A stretch of DNA of 64,000 nucleotides, from contig NC_045139.1 of assembly GCF_008831285.2 (NCBI RefSeq), positions 27,188,808 through 27,252,807 of the forward strand. Reading direction: 5' to 3'. The notes beneath the pieces were generated by a model that saw only the letters and a program-made list of their open reading frames with translations, did no database searches and was not told where the DNA came from. Each line of letters starts with the position of its first letter. The stretch's first letter is position 1. Of this stretch, positions 24,859 through 37,905 are shown one piece after another. The stretch comes from Nymphaea colorata. Its lineage: Eukaryota > Streptophyta > Magnoliopsida > Nymphaeales > Nymphaeaceae. Position numbers and translations under genes: made by a program.

Positions 24859-27853
24859 TGTTTGCATCCCCAAAATTTTTTTGTTTTTTTTTAGAGTGTT
24901 CCAGAAAAATGAGATTTTTATTTGAAAATAAAAGAGAAAGGGACTCGCCCGTCGGTACGAGGATGAACCGTTCCCGGCGCCTTTACCGAAGGTAATCAAT
25001 CCAAGGGCTATGTTTATTATTGACGCATTTCATTTTGGCTTAAACATCTTTTCTATATGCGGTGTAGAAGAATATTGGAAGTTTGATGTTTCAAACTTTT
25101 GAAAAAGTTCTTGAACAATTGCTTGAGAATGTGAAACATTTTGATGAAAACTAGAGTTGGGAAATCTTTTAAATATCATTTGAAAAGTTTGGGAATCACT
25201 TTGGAGTCATTTTAGTGTTCTCTTAAGACTTTAAGTAGGCTTGAGATTTTGCTCTAATTCGGTTACCACCTAGTTAGAGCTCCATCTCATCTTGCTTAAA
25301 TTTTTTTAGAGATGTGTTTGTTCTCATTTGTGATATTGAGTGGAAGTGAATGCATGAATGCATCAATCCTAAGATGAATGGAAGAAAAATGACTCATTCC
25401 TACCACAACATTCATCTAAGACATTCCTACCAAAACATACATCTAAGATTTTTGTTTTTATAGTTATCATATATAAGAAAAAAAAATTTTTGAAAATGGA
25501 TTGGGATTGTAGACCATCAAGCATGAATCCAATATTGGGTCATTACTTGAGTTGTGGTATTAATGAAGTCGGTAAATGAAAAATTAAAATCTTAAATGGT
25601 AAGATATTGGAAGAATGAAAAAGATGAAGGACTACATCCAAAGAGAGATATAGAGAAAGAAAAAGTTCTTGAAAATCATAAAATCACATGTTTTGAAAAA
25701 AAAAAAGATATGTATTTGTATACATATATGAAAGCTTATGAAAATGATGTTTATATCAAGTAGAGAAGAGAAGATCATTTTAGAATGAGAAAGAGAGATT
25801 TTAAAATGACATACACGTACATATATATATTTATATATACGTATACGAGAGTTTATAAAAGTATGTTAAATCATAGAAAGAGAAACAACAAAGAAAGATA
25901 TTCATGTGCATGCATACGTATATAACATATATATACGCATCCGTTTTTATGAATATGAAAATCAAAGAATGATTTGAAAACCGTCGACTTCAAATTTTGA
26001 TATAGGCCGGAAGGGAGCTTGGACTCATGCAAGAGCCTAAGCTAAGTCTCCAAGGCCACATTAGAGAGATTTCTTTTGAAAAATATGATTTATATAAAAA
26101 CATAGAATGTTATGATTTAGTTTTCCACAAGGGATATATTTCTTCCACCGTTGGGTATGGAAGAAAACAAATCATACAATAAGATACTCATTAGGGTTCC
26201 TAATGGGATGATTAAAAGAAAACTAACGCGAAATGTCATGCAAATGCATATTAACATGTACATATTCGTGAGGGTTTTTCCGGGTTCGACAAGTCCCAAC
26301 CTCAAAAATCAATATGAAGATAAAGAATCCTCAAACCACACTCTCATTCCCACCATACATTTATATATAAATAGAAAACCAAGCAACTATGCAAAGATAA
26401 TATATAGACAATATTCAAGGAAGGAAAGAGAGAGAGAGAGATGAAAAGAAAAAGATTCAACTAGGAGGGAGGACATGAAGTAACTATGAAATGAAAGATC
26501 ATCTCATCTTTCCATGCTCCCGGTGCACTTGAACATAGCCTCTTGTCTCTAAAAAAATAGATTGAGTGTTATCTCTTTTGGCCATGGGAGAGGAAGATGA
26601 GAAGAAAATGAGGAAAGCAAAAGAAATATATATTCAAGAAAGGAAAGAACAACAACAACAAGATTATATTTGAGAAAATGAATAACATGATTTAATCGTA
26701 GAATGAAAGATTATCTCATCTTCTCATGCTCCCGGTGCTCTCGAGTATAGCCTCTTGACTCTAAAATAGAGAATGAGAGCTATCTCATATGGCCATGAGG
26801 AGATGAAGAAGATAAGAAAGAAAATAAAAAATGGAGTGAGGTTTTGATTACATACATCTAAATGAGAAAGGCTTAGAGAAAATGAACACCTTAGCTTAAA
26901 GATCCCCTTGAGTGAAGCTCCAAGATGATGTCTCCAAGAGGGTTATAGCTTGCTCCAAGTTGGAGAGAAATGGAAAGAGAAAGAGGGGGAGAGAGAGAGC
27001 TCAAGAGAAACTCTAAGTCTTCAAGTGAGAATACACTAGAGTTTCTTCCAAGGACCAATCTTACCCAAGAGGGGGGAAGTGGGGGGTATTTATAAAGGAT
27101 TTTGAAGCCAAAACATAAAATTTGAATTTTTTTTGTAAAAGACCAAAATCTTCCTCTAAAAAGAGGTTCTTTGTAAAAAAAAGAGGGACAAATAGGTCTT
27201 GTTTACCAAAAAAACCCAAATTGCCCTCTAAAAGGAGGTTCTTTATAAAAAAAAATGAGGGGCAAATGGTTCTTGTTTACCAAAAAGACCAAAATTGCCC
27301 TCTAAAAGGAGGTTCTTTATAAAAAAAATGAGGGGCAAATGAGACTTGTTTACAAAAAAAATCAAAATTGCCCTATAAAAGGAGGTTCTTTATAAAAAAA
27401 GGAGGGGCAAATGGGTCTTGTTTACCAAAAAGACCAAAATTATCCTCTAAAAGGAGGTTTTTTATAAAAAAAAAGAGGGGCAAATGGATCTTGTTTACCA
27501 AAAAGACCAAAATTGCCTCTAAAAGAAGGTTCTTTGTAAAAAAGAAGGGGCAAATGGGTCTTGTTTATCAAAAATATCAAAATTACTCTCTAAAAGGAGG
27601 TTCTTTGTCAAAAAGGAGGGGCAAATGAGTCTTGTTTACCAAAAATATCAAAATCACCTTCTAAAAGGAGGCCTTTTTGTTAAAAAAAAAAAAGGCAAAT
27701 GAGGGTCTCAAATGCTTGATTTGGATTTGAACTTGGGTTTTTGGACCTAATTTAGATTTGGATTGTGGCTTTGGACCAATTTAGATCCAAAATTGGGTTT
27801 TGTGTTTTTAATAATTTTGGAAGATTATTTTTGAAAAAATTTGGGTGATTACA
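24859..27853 (-). mobile_element. Solo LTR, copy 2 (2,995 bp), inside the copia integrase region
   Basis: Plus-strand ends TGTTTGCATCCCC and GGGTGATTACA, with a perfect 5-bp duplication GCATG at 24854-24858 and 27854-27858. It is homologous to copy 1 (1670-4197) in the same orientation. It is longer mainly because of a minisatellite at 27122-27715. No interior or coding region is present, so it is a recombined solo LTR. It interrupts the copia element just after the integrase core. Confidence 0.92.
27122..27715. repeat. 72-bp minisatellite inside solo LTR copy 2
   Basis: About eight imperfect copies of a unit containing GGGGCAAATGGGTCTTGTTTACC, ACCAAAATTGCC and CTCTAAAAGGAGGTTCTTT. Because 72 is a multiple of three it makes repetitive open frames (27122-27322, 27368-27628) that are not genes. 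Copy 1 of the LTR has a different, shorter tandem repeat at the matching place. Confidence 0.93.
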
Positions 27854-27870
27854 GCATGGTAAGTCCTATC

Positions 27871-28445
27871 TCAACAATATGTGATGTTTTCATTCTGATA
27901 CACCATTTTGTGGTTATATGGACATGAAACTCTTCTTTGAATACCATGAGAAGTAAGATATTGAGAAAATTTTGTGCTCATAAATTCACCCCTACCATTA
28001 CTATGAAAACAATTATGTTTGTGTTCAACTTGTCTTTCAATAATCTTATGAAAGTTTTGATAGAAAGCAAATATTTCAGATTTCTTTGCCAACACAAAAA
28101 TCCAAGTGAACCGAGAAAAGTCATCTACTATCACAAATAATATTTATAACCTTATCTAAATATGCCTAGTGAAGGTCCGCATATATTACCATGTAACAGC
28201 TCTAATGGAGATGAGGTTCTTAACTCAACTGAAGTAAAGGGCAGATAGTGCATTTTAGCTAAAGCACACACAGAACAAAAGTACTTTTTAGGAATTGAAC
28301 TAGCAGGAATAGACTTAGATGAAGTTATGTGACTTGGCAAATGATTATTCACATGTCCCAAAGGTCCATGCCAAAGTTTAAAAGCATCTTTGAAAATATC
28401 ATCAACATTATTCAAAATTGGAAGATAAGATTTGCAAGTTGGCAA
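27871..28445 (-). pseudogene. Copia GAG-pre-integrase and integrase core
   Basis: 28445-28152 reads LWHGPLGHVNNH and CSVCALAKMHYLPF, the H-H-C-C zinc site before integrase, then ELLHGNICGP. 28134-27871 reads VDDFSRFTWIFVLAKKSE with its catalytic Asp, then HSNGRGEF, where the second catalytic Asp of SDxGxEF is lost (Asn). The solo LTR begins right after this block. Confidence 0.85.
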
Positions 28446-28979
28446 TCTATCTTCAAAACATGAGCACTCATATCTTCACTATTTCTAGTCCACGCATATA
28501 GTTCATCCTAAAGCTATCCCTTGTGCATTATCTCCTCCGTCGACATTTTCTTAACAATAAAATCATGATTAGTAATTTTACTTTGCAAAAATTATCTCTA
28601 ATGAACTTATCAACAGAAAGGAGATTCTTTCATAGGAACATGCAGAACATTCTTCAACAGAAAACAATTATGTTTAGATGATAAAGACAAATTACCTTTT
28701 TTAATCGATAATTTTTCTCTATTGTCAACAATAATGGGATCATTTCTATGGTAGGAGACTTTACCTTGCATGAACTGATAATTGTTGGTCATGTGAGACA
28801 CCCATGTTATGGTACCATTCTTGGTTGTTATCCATAGTATTAGAGGAAGAAGTAGATAAAGTGGTCATGTGAGTGTTTGTTCCAGCATTTTGTGCCATAG
28901 ACATAAAAGCCTTTGGATATCATAGCATTAGTGAGCATTATGTCTCTTACAACTGCAATATTGACAAGTAATACCAGCA

Positions 28980-29850
28980 TTAGATTTGAAGTTGGTAAAT
29001 TTCCATGCCCTCCATTATTCTCACGGCCCCCATTATATGAGTTGTTGCTTCATCTATCTCCATTATGACCACCTCTCCTCCTTTCATAATAAGATTCCCG
29101 ACGATTTCCACCACACTGGGCAACCATGACAATAGTATTGGATTCTTAAGAGATATGAGGGGAAGGTAAAAGAAGTTGTAGTCGATTTTTTTGGTAATAA
29201 GCATGTCAAAAATTTCAAAGAAAGTAGGTAGTTTCTCGAATGTAGCCATTGTAGTGGTAAAATCCTCGTACTTAGAAGACAAGACCAATTAAGGGTGTAA
29301 AGAACCAAATCAGCATCAGAAACCTTATGATTAATAGGTACCAATGAATCATATAAAAATTTAATATGATTCAAATAATCAACCATGGACATATCCCCTT
29401 TCTTCACATTCTACAAATCTCATTTTAGCTGAATGATTATCAAGTTGGATTGAGAAGTATACTACTGTTCTAATGCACACCAAACTTGACATGCATTTGA
29501 ATATGAAATTAACTGAGGTAAAAATGTTTTTGAACACCAGAGCTTGAATCCAACATAAGTCTAGTTGATTTGCATGTTCCCATGTTTCAAAATAAAGATT
29601 TGGCCTAGTCTATTCAGTATCAAGGTACTCAAAAGGAATCATAATGGAGCCAATAACATACCTCAATAGGTCTTGACTCTTCATGACACTATTGATTTGT
29701 GATGCCATAACAGATCATTTGTCCAATATAACTTTATAGACACTGTTAAAAAAACATGTTCCGTTGAGTATCGGAATGAGGATTGGGGGAAACAGGGCTG
29801 AGGCTAGACATTGTTGAGGGTGTGCCACCATAGATGAAGCTAGAATGGAT
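28980..29850 (-). pseudogene. Copia gag region
   Basis: Two overlapping minus frames show copia gag features: GDMSMVDYLNHIKFLYDSL (UBN2-type gag) and, in another register, EDFTTTMATFEKLPTF near 29250. Stops and shifts abound. Confidence 0.7.
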
Positions 29851-29858
29851 CTAACATA

Positions 29859-29870
29859 GCTCTAATACCA
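29859..29870 (-). promoter_or_regulatory. Copia primer-binding site
   Basis: TGGTATTAGAGC on the minus strand, abutting the LTR end (CA). One base differs from the usual tRNA-Met primer site TGGTATCAGAGC. Confidence 0.8.
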
Positions 29871-30050
29871 TGAAAAACAAAGAAGCACAAAGAAAACTTA
29901 ACATTATTTGGCCCTTGGTGCTAGCCTACATCCATGATGAAGAATATGTCTCTCAACACTCACACGCATGGTGAGTGTGGGACTTTATTAATTGGGAATT
30001 GTTACAATATGCTTTATGCTTCACTAGTATTGTATTCCTACCAACCCTTA
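29871..30050 (-). repeat. Copia 5' LTR, truncated or diverged in U3
   Basis: Matches 22415-22667 from TGAAAAACAAAGAAGCAC through GGGAATTGTTACAAT, then diverges. The expected TG start could not be placed, so the upper coordinate is approximate. Confidence 0.65.
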
Positions 30051-30054
30051 TATT

Positions 30055-30349
30055 CATCATACCATGCTGGATTAAATTTTCTTTATTGGCAGTTTGTTTG
30101 AACCAATTGTGAGGTCAACAAGGGCCTTACAGAAAATACGCTCTACAAATGCTTTTTGTACTGTTAGGATGATAGGTAGACATACATAGGAGGACGAAAT
30201 ATAGGATCTGTAGGCAACTTTGTTTCATTAAATTCTACATTGTTTTGCTTCTCATTTGATTCTCCTTCTGTACTTGAATTGATATAATCTTGCTTTGAAG
30301 TATATGTACCAGACAAAGGCATTTTGACCACAAACTTATCCATGCCCAT
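30055..30349 (-). pseudogene. hAT transposase relic, N-terminal part
   Basis: The minus frame from 30349 begins MGMDKFVVKMPLSG, the usual DKF-type start of this transposase family. A shifted frame then gives KAFVERIFCKALVDL, which leads towards the DHW block found at 22.4 kb. Strand and order fit one gene interrupted by the copia element between them. Confidence 0.65.
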
Positions 30350-30489
30350 GCATTAAAAATAAAAAAATTAATAAATCAAAATATACAAAGATCAATAATT
30401 TGTAGTTTGTCTAATATTTTATAACTATATTATCAATAACAAATATGTTTTAACAATTACATTAACAAAATTATCATCACAATTGTAGG

Positions 30490-30990
30490 ATTTTAGCTTA
30501 TTTCATCTATCACCTATTCAAAACAATGTCTTCCCTCAAACATGTAAAAGAATAATTTCTCATGATAAACATACATCACTGTTATAGGCTTTTGGTCAGT
30601 CTTAGTTATTCTATCCTAAACAAATATCTTTTATGAAATCATGTAAAATAATATATATCAGAATTGCAGTCTTTTAGCTTGTCACAATTATCTTATGTCT
30701 TAAACAAATATTTTCTATGAATGCATAAAAGAATATATATCAAAATTGCATACTTTTGGTTTGTCTAAGTTATCTCATGTTCTGAACAAATACCTTCTAT
30801 AAAAGCATGTTATATATATATATATCAAACTTAGAGGCTTTTGAAATGCCCCAGTTATATCATGTCTAAAACAAATACCTTCTATCAAAGTATGTAAAAA
30901 ATATATATGTCAGGATTACAAGCTTTTGGCCTGTCTCAATTATCTCTTATCCTAAAAAAATACCCTCCATCAAAGCATCTTGTACATGTA
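30490..30990. repeat. 84-bp tandem repeat, about five to six copies
   Basis: Anchor words AACAAATACCTTCTAT recur near 30620, 30704, 30786, 30871 and 30956, spaced 82-85 bp. It lies just upstream of the hAT N-terminal exon and is probably non-coding hAT or flanking DNA. Confidence 0.88.
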
Positions 30991-33900
30991 AGAAAATAAG
31001 TATCTTAATATGTTTAATGTTGTGGAGAACTTGCAACAAAATATTAGGCTTTGCTCCATTGTGGATCAAAATAGTATCGTAATGTCAATTCACATGTTCA
31101 TTATAAATGATAAAGCACCTAAAAAACAATAGATACTTCATGAGCCAAACATAAAAGATAAAGAGTTCAATATGCATTTCATTAAAGAAACAGGAAAGAG
31201 AAAACACATACAAGTAGAAACTAATGAACAATCAAAACTGTTTTTCACCTATTTGACTCTTTAACTAGTCTATCAAATAACAACTTAATGATCTAGGTGG
31301 AAGGAGTAGCTCACTCAAAATATAAAAAGTCCAAAGCCATGATATGAATATCAAAAATTGAAGTTGTCTCAAGATGATGTCTTCCACTCATATTGGACCT
31401 TTGAGACTACTAGCTTTGAAGTATAAAGCATCATCAACACTAACAATAGATAAACATGATATAGAAATGCAACATTGAACATTAGTGTAATAAGCAAAAG
31501 GAATCCATACAGTTACGTGAAACCGAACTTGAAATTTTTGCACCTCAAAATGTTGAAGCTTACTAAGTGGTCATAAGAGCGATTTCATATATTAGAACTC
31601 CAATCCTTGGCAAACCAAAGATCACTTGTTGATTATAAAAATCCAATTCTGTATGAACTGAAAGTGAATAGTTTAAACATTTAAGAATGTGATTAAGTTA
31701 TGATTTGTTCAATCAAATTGAGTTTATATATGCTAGACCTGATTAAAGACTTTGGGCTAAAGTTGCCAATTCAAACTATATCATGTGCTCTGAAGACCAT
31801 GAAACACATAAGATGGTGATGTTAGCATACTTTTTCCAAGAAAAAATATCTAGGTGGATGAAGTTCAATCAAAGCCCTCAACCCTCTTCAAAGTTGAATT
31901 CAACTTCCTCGTATAAGCCAATCAAGAAAACAATATGAAAATCTTATCCATATTAGATTAAAAAATAAATAATTTACCTGAAAAATTAGAGAATCAGACA
32001 ATCAACCATATCAGAAAAATAAAGAAGGTCGTGTTTACATTTTTAGTTATTTTCTTACTTGAAAAGTTAAAAAAAAAAAGCTATTATTATCTCATTGAAC
32101 AAAAATACCAATATAAGTAGAAACAACTGATTGTATCCCTGAGTGACATATAGTTGAGTACTAAGATTTGACATTTGAACTTGAAGATTTTAGACCAACT
32201 TAATTGGCCAAATGTGTGAGGCCATTATGAGATATGGCTTAAAATTTTAATACTCAAAGAATGAAAGAATTGGTATTAGGTGATCAGTCAATGTCTCATA
32301 GAAATTGCAATAGAAACCAAATTATATTCCTAATAACTTAGGTGTAATGAGGATTGTCAAAGTATTCCCCCAAGTGGAGCCTGTCTAGCCCCCCCAAGGC
32401 CCAAGCTGCCTTCAGGAATTATGAAAACTGAAAACAAAATACTGAAGAAGGTTACATGAACATTATAACATCTAGCAAATGGCAACAATAGCAATAACTT
32501 CAAGTCTTCAACAATATATAAAAAAAAGGAGTCTAGGAGTAATGCAAATGGAGACTTCGGTAGTTCAGTTCAAGCCTTCAATGTGAAAACTGAAAACAAA
32601 CTAATCATCATTTATCACCATTCAGTCATTCATCAATGGCTAAACAAAACCTCTCAACAATAAAATGGGCAAATGAGACTGAGCCAAAGACTAGTTGTAA
32701 CTAGTAGCCTAAACTCTAAAAGCTCAAACAACAACCAAAAAGGCCAAATAAAACCCAAAATCAGCAATAAAAGGAAAATCAAGCTACTGAAATCAAAGTA
32801 CCTACAAGAAAAAAAAAAGACAGAGAGAGAGACTTACTCGGTGGTGTTGGTTCCCTCGCCTGTCTCTCATAAAAATGAACATTAAAAAAAATTGAAGAAG
32901 AAGAAGAACTTACAGTTGATAACTTGAGGGTTTGGGGTGAATAGCAACTAGTGACAATTGAGTGATGTCAACAAGGCAATGATTGATGGTTGATGACAAT
33001 AAGGAAAACCAGCGATAGCCATTGGCAGAGTCGGGTGCACTACAGTTCTGGGTGATGGGCGATGAGCAAGTCGATGGTAGGGACAAGCAATACAGAGATG
33101 AGAGAGGCAAAGCTAAAGAGGTCGAAGGTTGGGGATTTCTTGGGCGGGAGACAAAAACAGTGTTAAATTGCTGATTAATCAGGTCCCATTGAGACTCTTA
33201 GTGGCCTAGCCCAACAACCCAATGTTTCGAGCCTTGGCGGTGGTGCAGCCTTCTCTACAGGGCATTGACCTAGGGCTAGTGTGGGCACCCCTTTTAACTG
33301 AACTGGATCCAGCTCTATCGACATGGATTTTCTAATGAGTAGGTGGCTAACCGCCCACACCAGCTCAGACATAGCCCTTTTAAAAATTGTCATTTTACTA
33401 AATATTGTAGCCCTTTCAAAAATCTGGAATCACTTTGTATTGATCAAAACGTGGCATTGACTCATATTTCAGATATGAAAATTAGGAAAAGCAACAAAGG
33501 AAAAAGCACAAAGAAAAAAAGAACAAAATAAAAAATTCAATTGACAAACAGATATTGATAAATCAGTGATTGCATTGCCTATTTATGAAGAACCATGCAT
33601 CAATTATTGTAAACGGTCGAACTTTAAGTAGGCACTTTCCCTTAATGTGCCAAATCAATCATAGCTCTTGCATTGATGGCTTTGAATCTCATGTTGAAAC
33701 TCAAGTTTCACCATTTTGAAAATGATTTTCATAATTCTTACTTATAGACTCAAGATATTAACTATCAAACTCAAGAAGATAGCAATGAATGAAGTCCAAA
33801 CATTAGTTGGAGAAGAGCATCCAGTGTTCATCATCAAAACATTCAAGAAGGTTTTGCTCAACTTCATTAAAACATGTTCTCGAGAAGTATATTGTGCTTT

Positions 33901-36890
33901 TAGAAACTATTAAATACAAAATCCTAGGCAAAACCCAAATTATGAAATGACTTTTCTGAATGAAAGGCAGCCATGTTTGGAAGAATGATTGTTCTAAAGT
34001 TTAATAAGACTTGAAATTTATTCCCACTGGCTTCATATAACCAAATCGCTGTGCAAGATGAAGTTGAAATTAGATGAAACTATCAAGCACAATAAAGCTC
34101 GCTACATTGCATATTATTAAAATCAAAGCATAAGTGTGATAAAAAAACATTTTTAACTTATGAGTTGTTTTAGCTAATGGCACCATAAAAATGCAACATA
34201 ATACAGCATCTCATGATTCTTTATTGAATAGTCGATGTTAATAAAGTTAATTTTTACATTTAAACATCAATGTAAAGCTGGGCTAATGCAGTCAAATAGA
34301 GTTAGGTCAAGCTGGGCTAATGCAATCAAATAGAGTTACTCCAAGGGCCTTATGGACCAGCAATTGAGCCCAACCTCAAAAAAGAATAGCTTTGATTGTG
34401 GCATAGTTTTATATGGCCCAAGTTCAACACCAAAGTTTATAGCTCATCTTTGAGTTTGGTTATATCATTGGTTATTTGGTTAGCCTTAACCTAGTTATAC
34501 ATTGACCTTTTCTTTTTTTTCAACCATATAAAGAAAAATAAGGTTTAGTTTAAAGTTTCAGCTAGACAAGGGATATGTGTGAGTTTTTCTATCTTGACCC
34601 TATACTCAAAGTAAGTTGGATATCTAAGGGGGCAATTGGCAATATGAATACTACTAACATACATAAATCTGTCTCAAATATTGAGCCAAACTCATATATG
34701 ACGGTCTTCTAATGTTCTATGTGTCTACCCCAATCTGTGGGATAGTTTTAAAGAGCAGTTATATTGTTGTTCTTGTTGCCAAATACCCCCCAAAAGTTTG
34801 TTGTACTACTTAGTTTGTTGTACTTTCACTATTACTTTTTGTTATGTTTACAAATTTCTTTTGCAATTTCAGTGGAGCAAATTATATTCATTGAGCACTA
34901 AGAAACAACCATTGTTAAATTAATATAAGAGATTAATGAAGTTAGTGTCTTCTACTAAAGTGCAAGTCATTGTCATAAATTCTATAAGGATTCAACAAAA
35001 TATAAGAGGAATCATCCACACTATGATAATAGGAACATGCTATCAATATCTTATAATAACATCTAGATTGAATATCATTACTAAAAAGTAGTAAAATACC
35101 TTAGCAACACTATGTTTCTTAATGTGAGGAACAATTATCAAGCATGTGTGCCAAATCCCTTGAGAGGGCACAACTACATAACAAACTTAGTCTATGCTAC
35201 TCACCAAAATTTAAGGTACATGATAAGAATTAGTACTTTGCCAACTTCCAAACTAACATCAAGTATAACTCTCTTAATAATATGACACAATGATACAAAG
35301 TGAAAAAGGTATATGATGAAGTAATATCAAATTTTGTAAGAAAAAAAAAAGCATGAGGAAAGGATGACATTTGACTTTGTTTGATATATGGAAATACAGC
35401 TATTGAAAGTGAAAAATAACAATTTGAAAACTAAGTTTCAAAGTTTTTGTTTTTGAATTACATCATTTGCTTGGATATTTATATAGAGATCCACCTATCC
35501 TTGATTTTGGGAGATAAATACAACAAAATCGAAGGAAAGAACATCTAAATATAATCAGAATATGGATCATTATGGCATGAATTTGAATTGGGATAACTAT
35601 TATGATTTGTTACACTGTCCTTATTAATGCATATAAATTTTGTAGGCTCATTTTGCTTATAGATTATTCAATTTTTAAGTGGCTTGTTGAGTATATATAT
35701 TTCTACTTCTAGGTTTTAGATTGAATACGAGATGTTGAAACTAGGCATTCACTTCTTTCAGGTATGTGATAGCGAACATCAGTGTGTTTGATTTATTCAT
35801 AGAAGATGGGATTCATAGCAACATATGAGTGCCACATGGTTATCATAACACACCTTTGTTCACTCATTGAATATTTGAAGCTTATATAAGAAAAATTGTA
35901 GTTAAAGGATTTCAAACACAACATTTGCTTTATGTCAAACATCAACCAATTAACAAGATATTATTGTAGGTTTTTGGTTTCCTATGTGATTATCATATGT
36001 TTGAGAAAATACATTAATTTGTCATAGGACAAGGAGTTTCTTGACATGTTGTACAATTCCAGTTACAGTAAGTTCTGAGGGCAAGACCAAATGAAAATGA
36101 TAGAAGATACCTAGACCTTGTCTTCAACTTCATTTCAAAAATTGTAATACTCTTAGAGCAACTTCCACATAAAATTGTTGAGGACTTTTCATGAACTTTG
36201 TTCGACTCTGCACTAGGTACAGATTATGTTGTCTAATTGTTACAACAAACAAGCCTTTTATAATGGTCAAGTTTATATAGAAAAATATGACTTTGTATAG
36301 AAAAGTTATACAGTTAGATCCAAGTAAAACAACCTAGTCTAGAATATCTAATCAGTATTTTCTCTTTCTTTTTTTCAACAAATATTGGCATTGGTAGATA
36401 TGGACAGTCTTGTATCAAAAAAATGTTTGGGTGTTTCCAAATTTTTATTTTGAATTTATAACTCAAATAATGTTGTCTTTGAACAATGCATTTTTCACCT
36501 TTTCCATATGACATGGTTATATGGTCCATCTACAATACCCATGTTGGTGTGCCACTTTAACAACATGGAGTGATAAGACAGTTGGGTACATTTTGGATCA
36601 GGTCTATGTCAAACCTAATCCAGAGCCATTATTTAAATATGGAACAATTATTCCATGAATTACATTTATGATTCATCAAATGCTGATGGAATTTGAAAAA
36701 AGAAATAATTTTCCTCTTCCAAGTGAATCCAGAATAAGTTTCTAGAAATTTCATTCCATTTTCATTATGCTAGGGGAGCAACCACTATCTTAAAGGCACC
36801 ACAAGGGCATACTTTAAATGCACCTCTTGAGTTACCAATGCACATGGCCCTCACCTTCAACCCAACAAAGCAGTTCCTATGACAAAAACA
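30991..36890. other. Unrecognised stretch, possibly hAT 5' flank in its first part
   Basis: No gene family is seen. Around 32360-33400 the sequence is richer in G+C (runs such as CCCCCCC at about 32390, GGGCTAG words), as hAT ends and leaders can be, but no terminal inverted repeat was placed. A 34-bp direct duplication (AGCTGGGCTAATGCA...) sits at 34276-34342. The frames at 33175-33393 and 36314-36529 have no motif. Confidence 0.35.
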
Positions 36891-37540
36891 ACAATGTCTA
36901 CTGGTGGAATTGATAGCGGGTAGGATGTTTTAGTGGAGGAGAAAGATGCTTCAAGGCAAAAAGGAGCTTAGGATTGAGGTCTTGCGCATGTGGGTTTCCT
37001 CCCGTGTTAGGGGCAGCAGGGTGGATTTCTCTATGAACATCGATGAAAGGCCCCTTGGTTCCTCTGCTGATGCATCACAGGAAGCATTGTTGTGCCGTTG
37101 GACCAGTTCTGCTAAGCAACGAAGGGAGATGGTGGACTTGGAGTAGAGCTTGATGGCTTCAGCTGAAAGGGACTTGCTGTAGAAAAGTTGGGTGACCATT
37201 GTTGAAGGAGAGGTGAGAGCGATAGACCAGTTTCAAGTGATTCCAGCCTTGGAGATGAAGGAGATTAGTGGGAAGAAGAGATTTGTCATCCCTCAGGCAG
37301 CCTACAAGTAATGTTGAAGCCATTCCAATACACTGTGATAGCAGCGTTGGTGGGTTGGATTGGCAAGTCTAGAATAGACTACCCTTTATTTTTAAAACCC
37401 TATGAAAGCCTTGGACCTCTATAAAAGAAGTCATATTCTTGTTAGTAGGAAAGAGTAATTTTTTGTTAGGGTTTTCTTAGAGGTAGACCTATAGATGGCG
37501 CTACAGCTAGGGGTTTGGAAGGTGGGAGACAGGACTATGT

Positions 37541-37905
37541 GTGGCCTCTTGCTGGTGGCGAGGAAAAAAGCTCAAGGTTGAATCCTCTACCCTCGTGAGG
37601 GTTTTGGTACGCCTCCCAGATCTATCATATGAAATGTGGAATTCTAGAGTCTTCTCAGACTTGACAAGCATAATATGGGCATGTTTCATAGGGGTCAACC
37701 CAGTCACCAACAGGATGGAGCATTTGAGTTTCACCAGAGTCATGTTGAAGGTTCCACTAAACTTCATTCTAGTGGCAGAAGTGGAGCTTGAAGTGCTTGG
37801 AGGTAGGGTGATTGTGCATGTAATAGAGTATGATACGATTCTACAGCAGGTGTGATGCTACGAGTCACTTCTCCAATGCTTGTAGCTTAATGGAATCTGA
37901 GCAAG
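37541..37905 (+). pseudogene. LINE ORF1: DUF4283 domain and CCHC knuckle
   Basis: VRVLVRLPDLSYEMWNSRV and NPVTNRMEHLSFTRVMLKV match the RNA-binding gag-like domain of plant LINE ORF1. A shifted frame then reads YSRCDATSHFSNAC, a CX2CX4HX4C knuckle in which the first Cys has become Tyr. Confidence 0.75.

Larger units (their letters stand above)
22415..30050 (-). mobile_element. Ty1/copia retrotransposon inserted in the hAT gene, itself split
   Basis: Order on the minus strand: LTR (29871 to about 30050), primer site TGGTATTAGAGC (29859-29870), gag (about 28980-29850), zinc-linked GAG-pre-integrase (28152-28445), integrase core (27871-28134), [solo LTR 24859-27853], integrase tail, reverse transcriptase (23780-24004 and around), RNase H, purine tract TTGTGGGGGCA, and LTR (22415-22667). 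gag-int-RT-RH order defines copia. All frames are broken. The two LTRs match well in their R-U5 side but not in U3. The upstream LTR seems truncated or altered beyond about 30010, and I found no target duplication. Confidence 0.9.

Noticed and set aside
27122-27628. Repetitive Lys/Arg/Phe-rich plus frames
   Set aside because: Products of a 72-bp minisatellite in a solo LTR, kept open only because the unit is a multiple of three.
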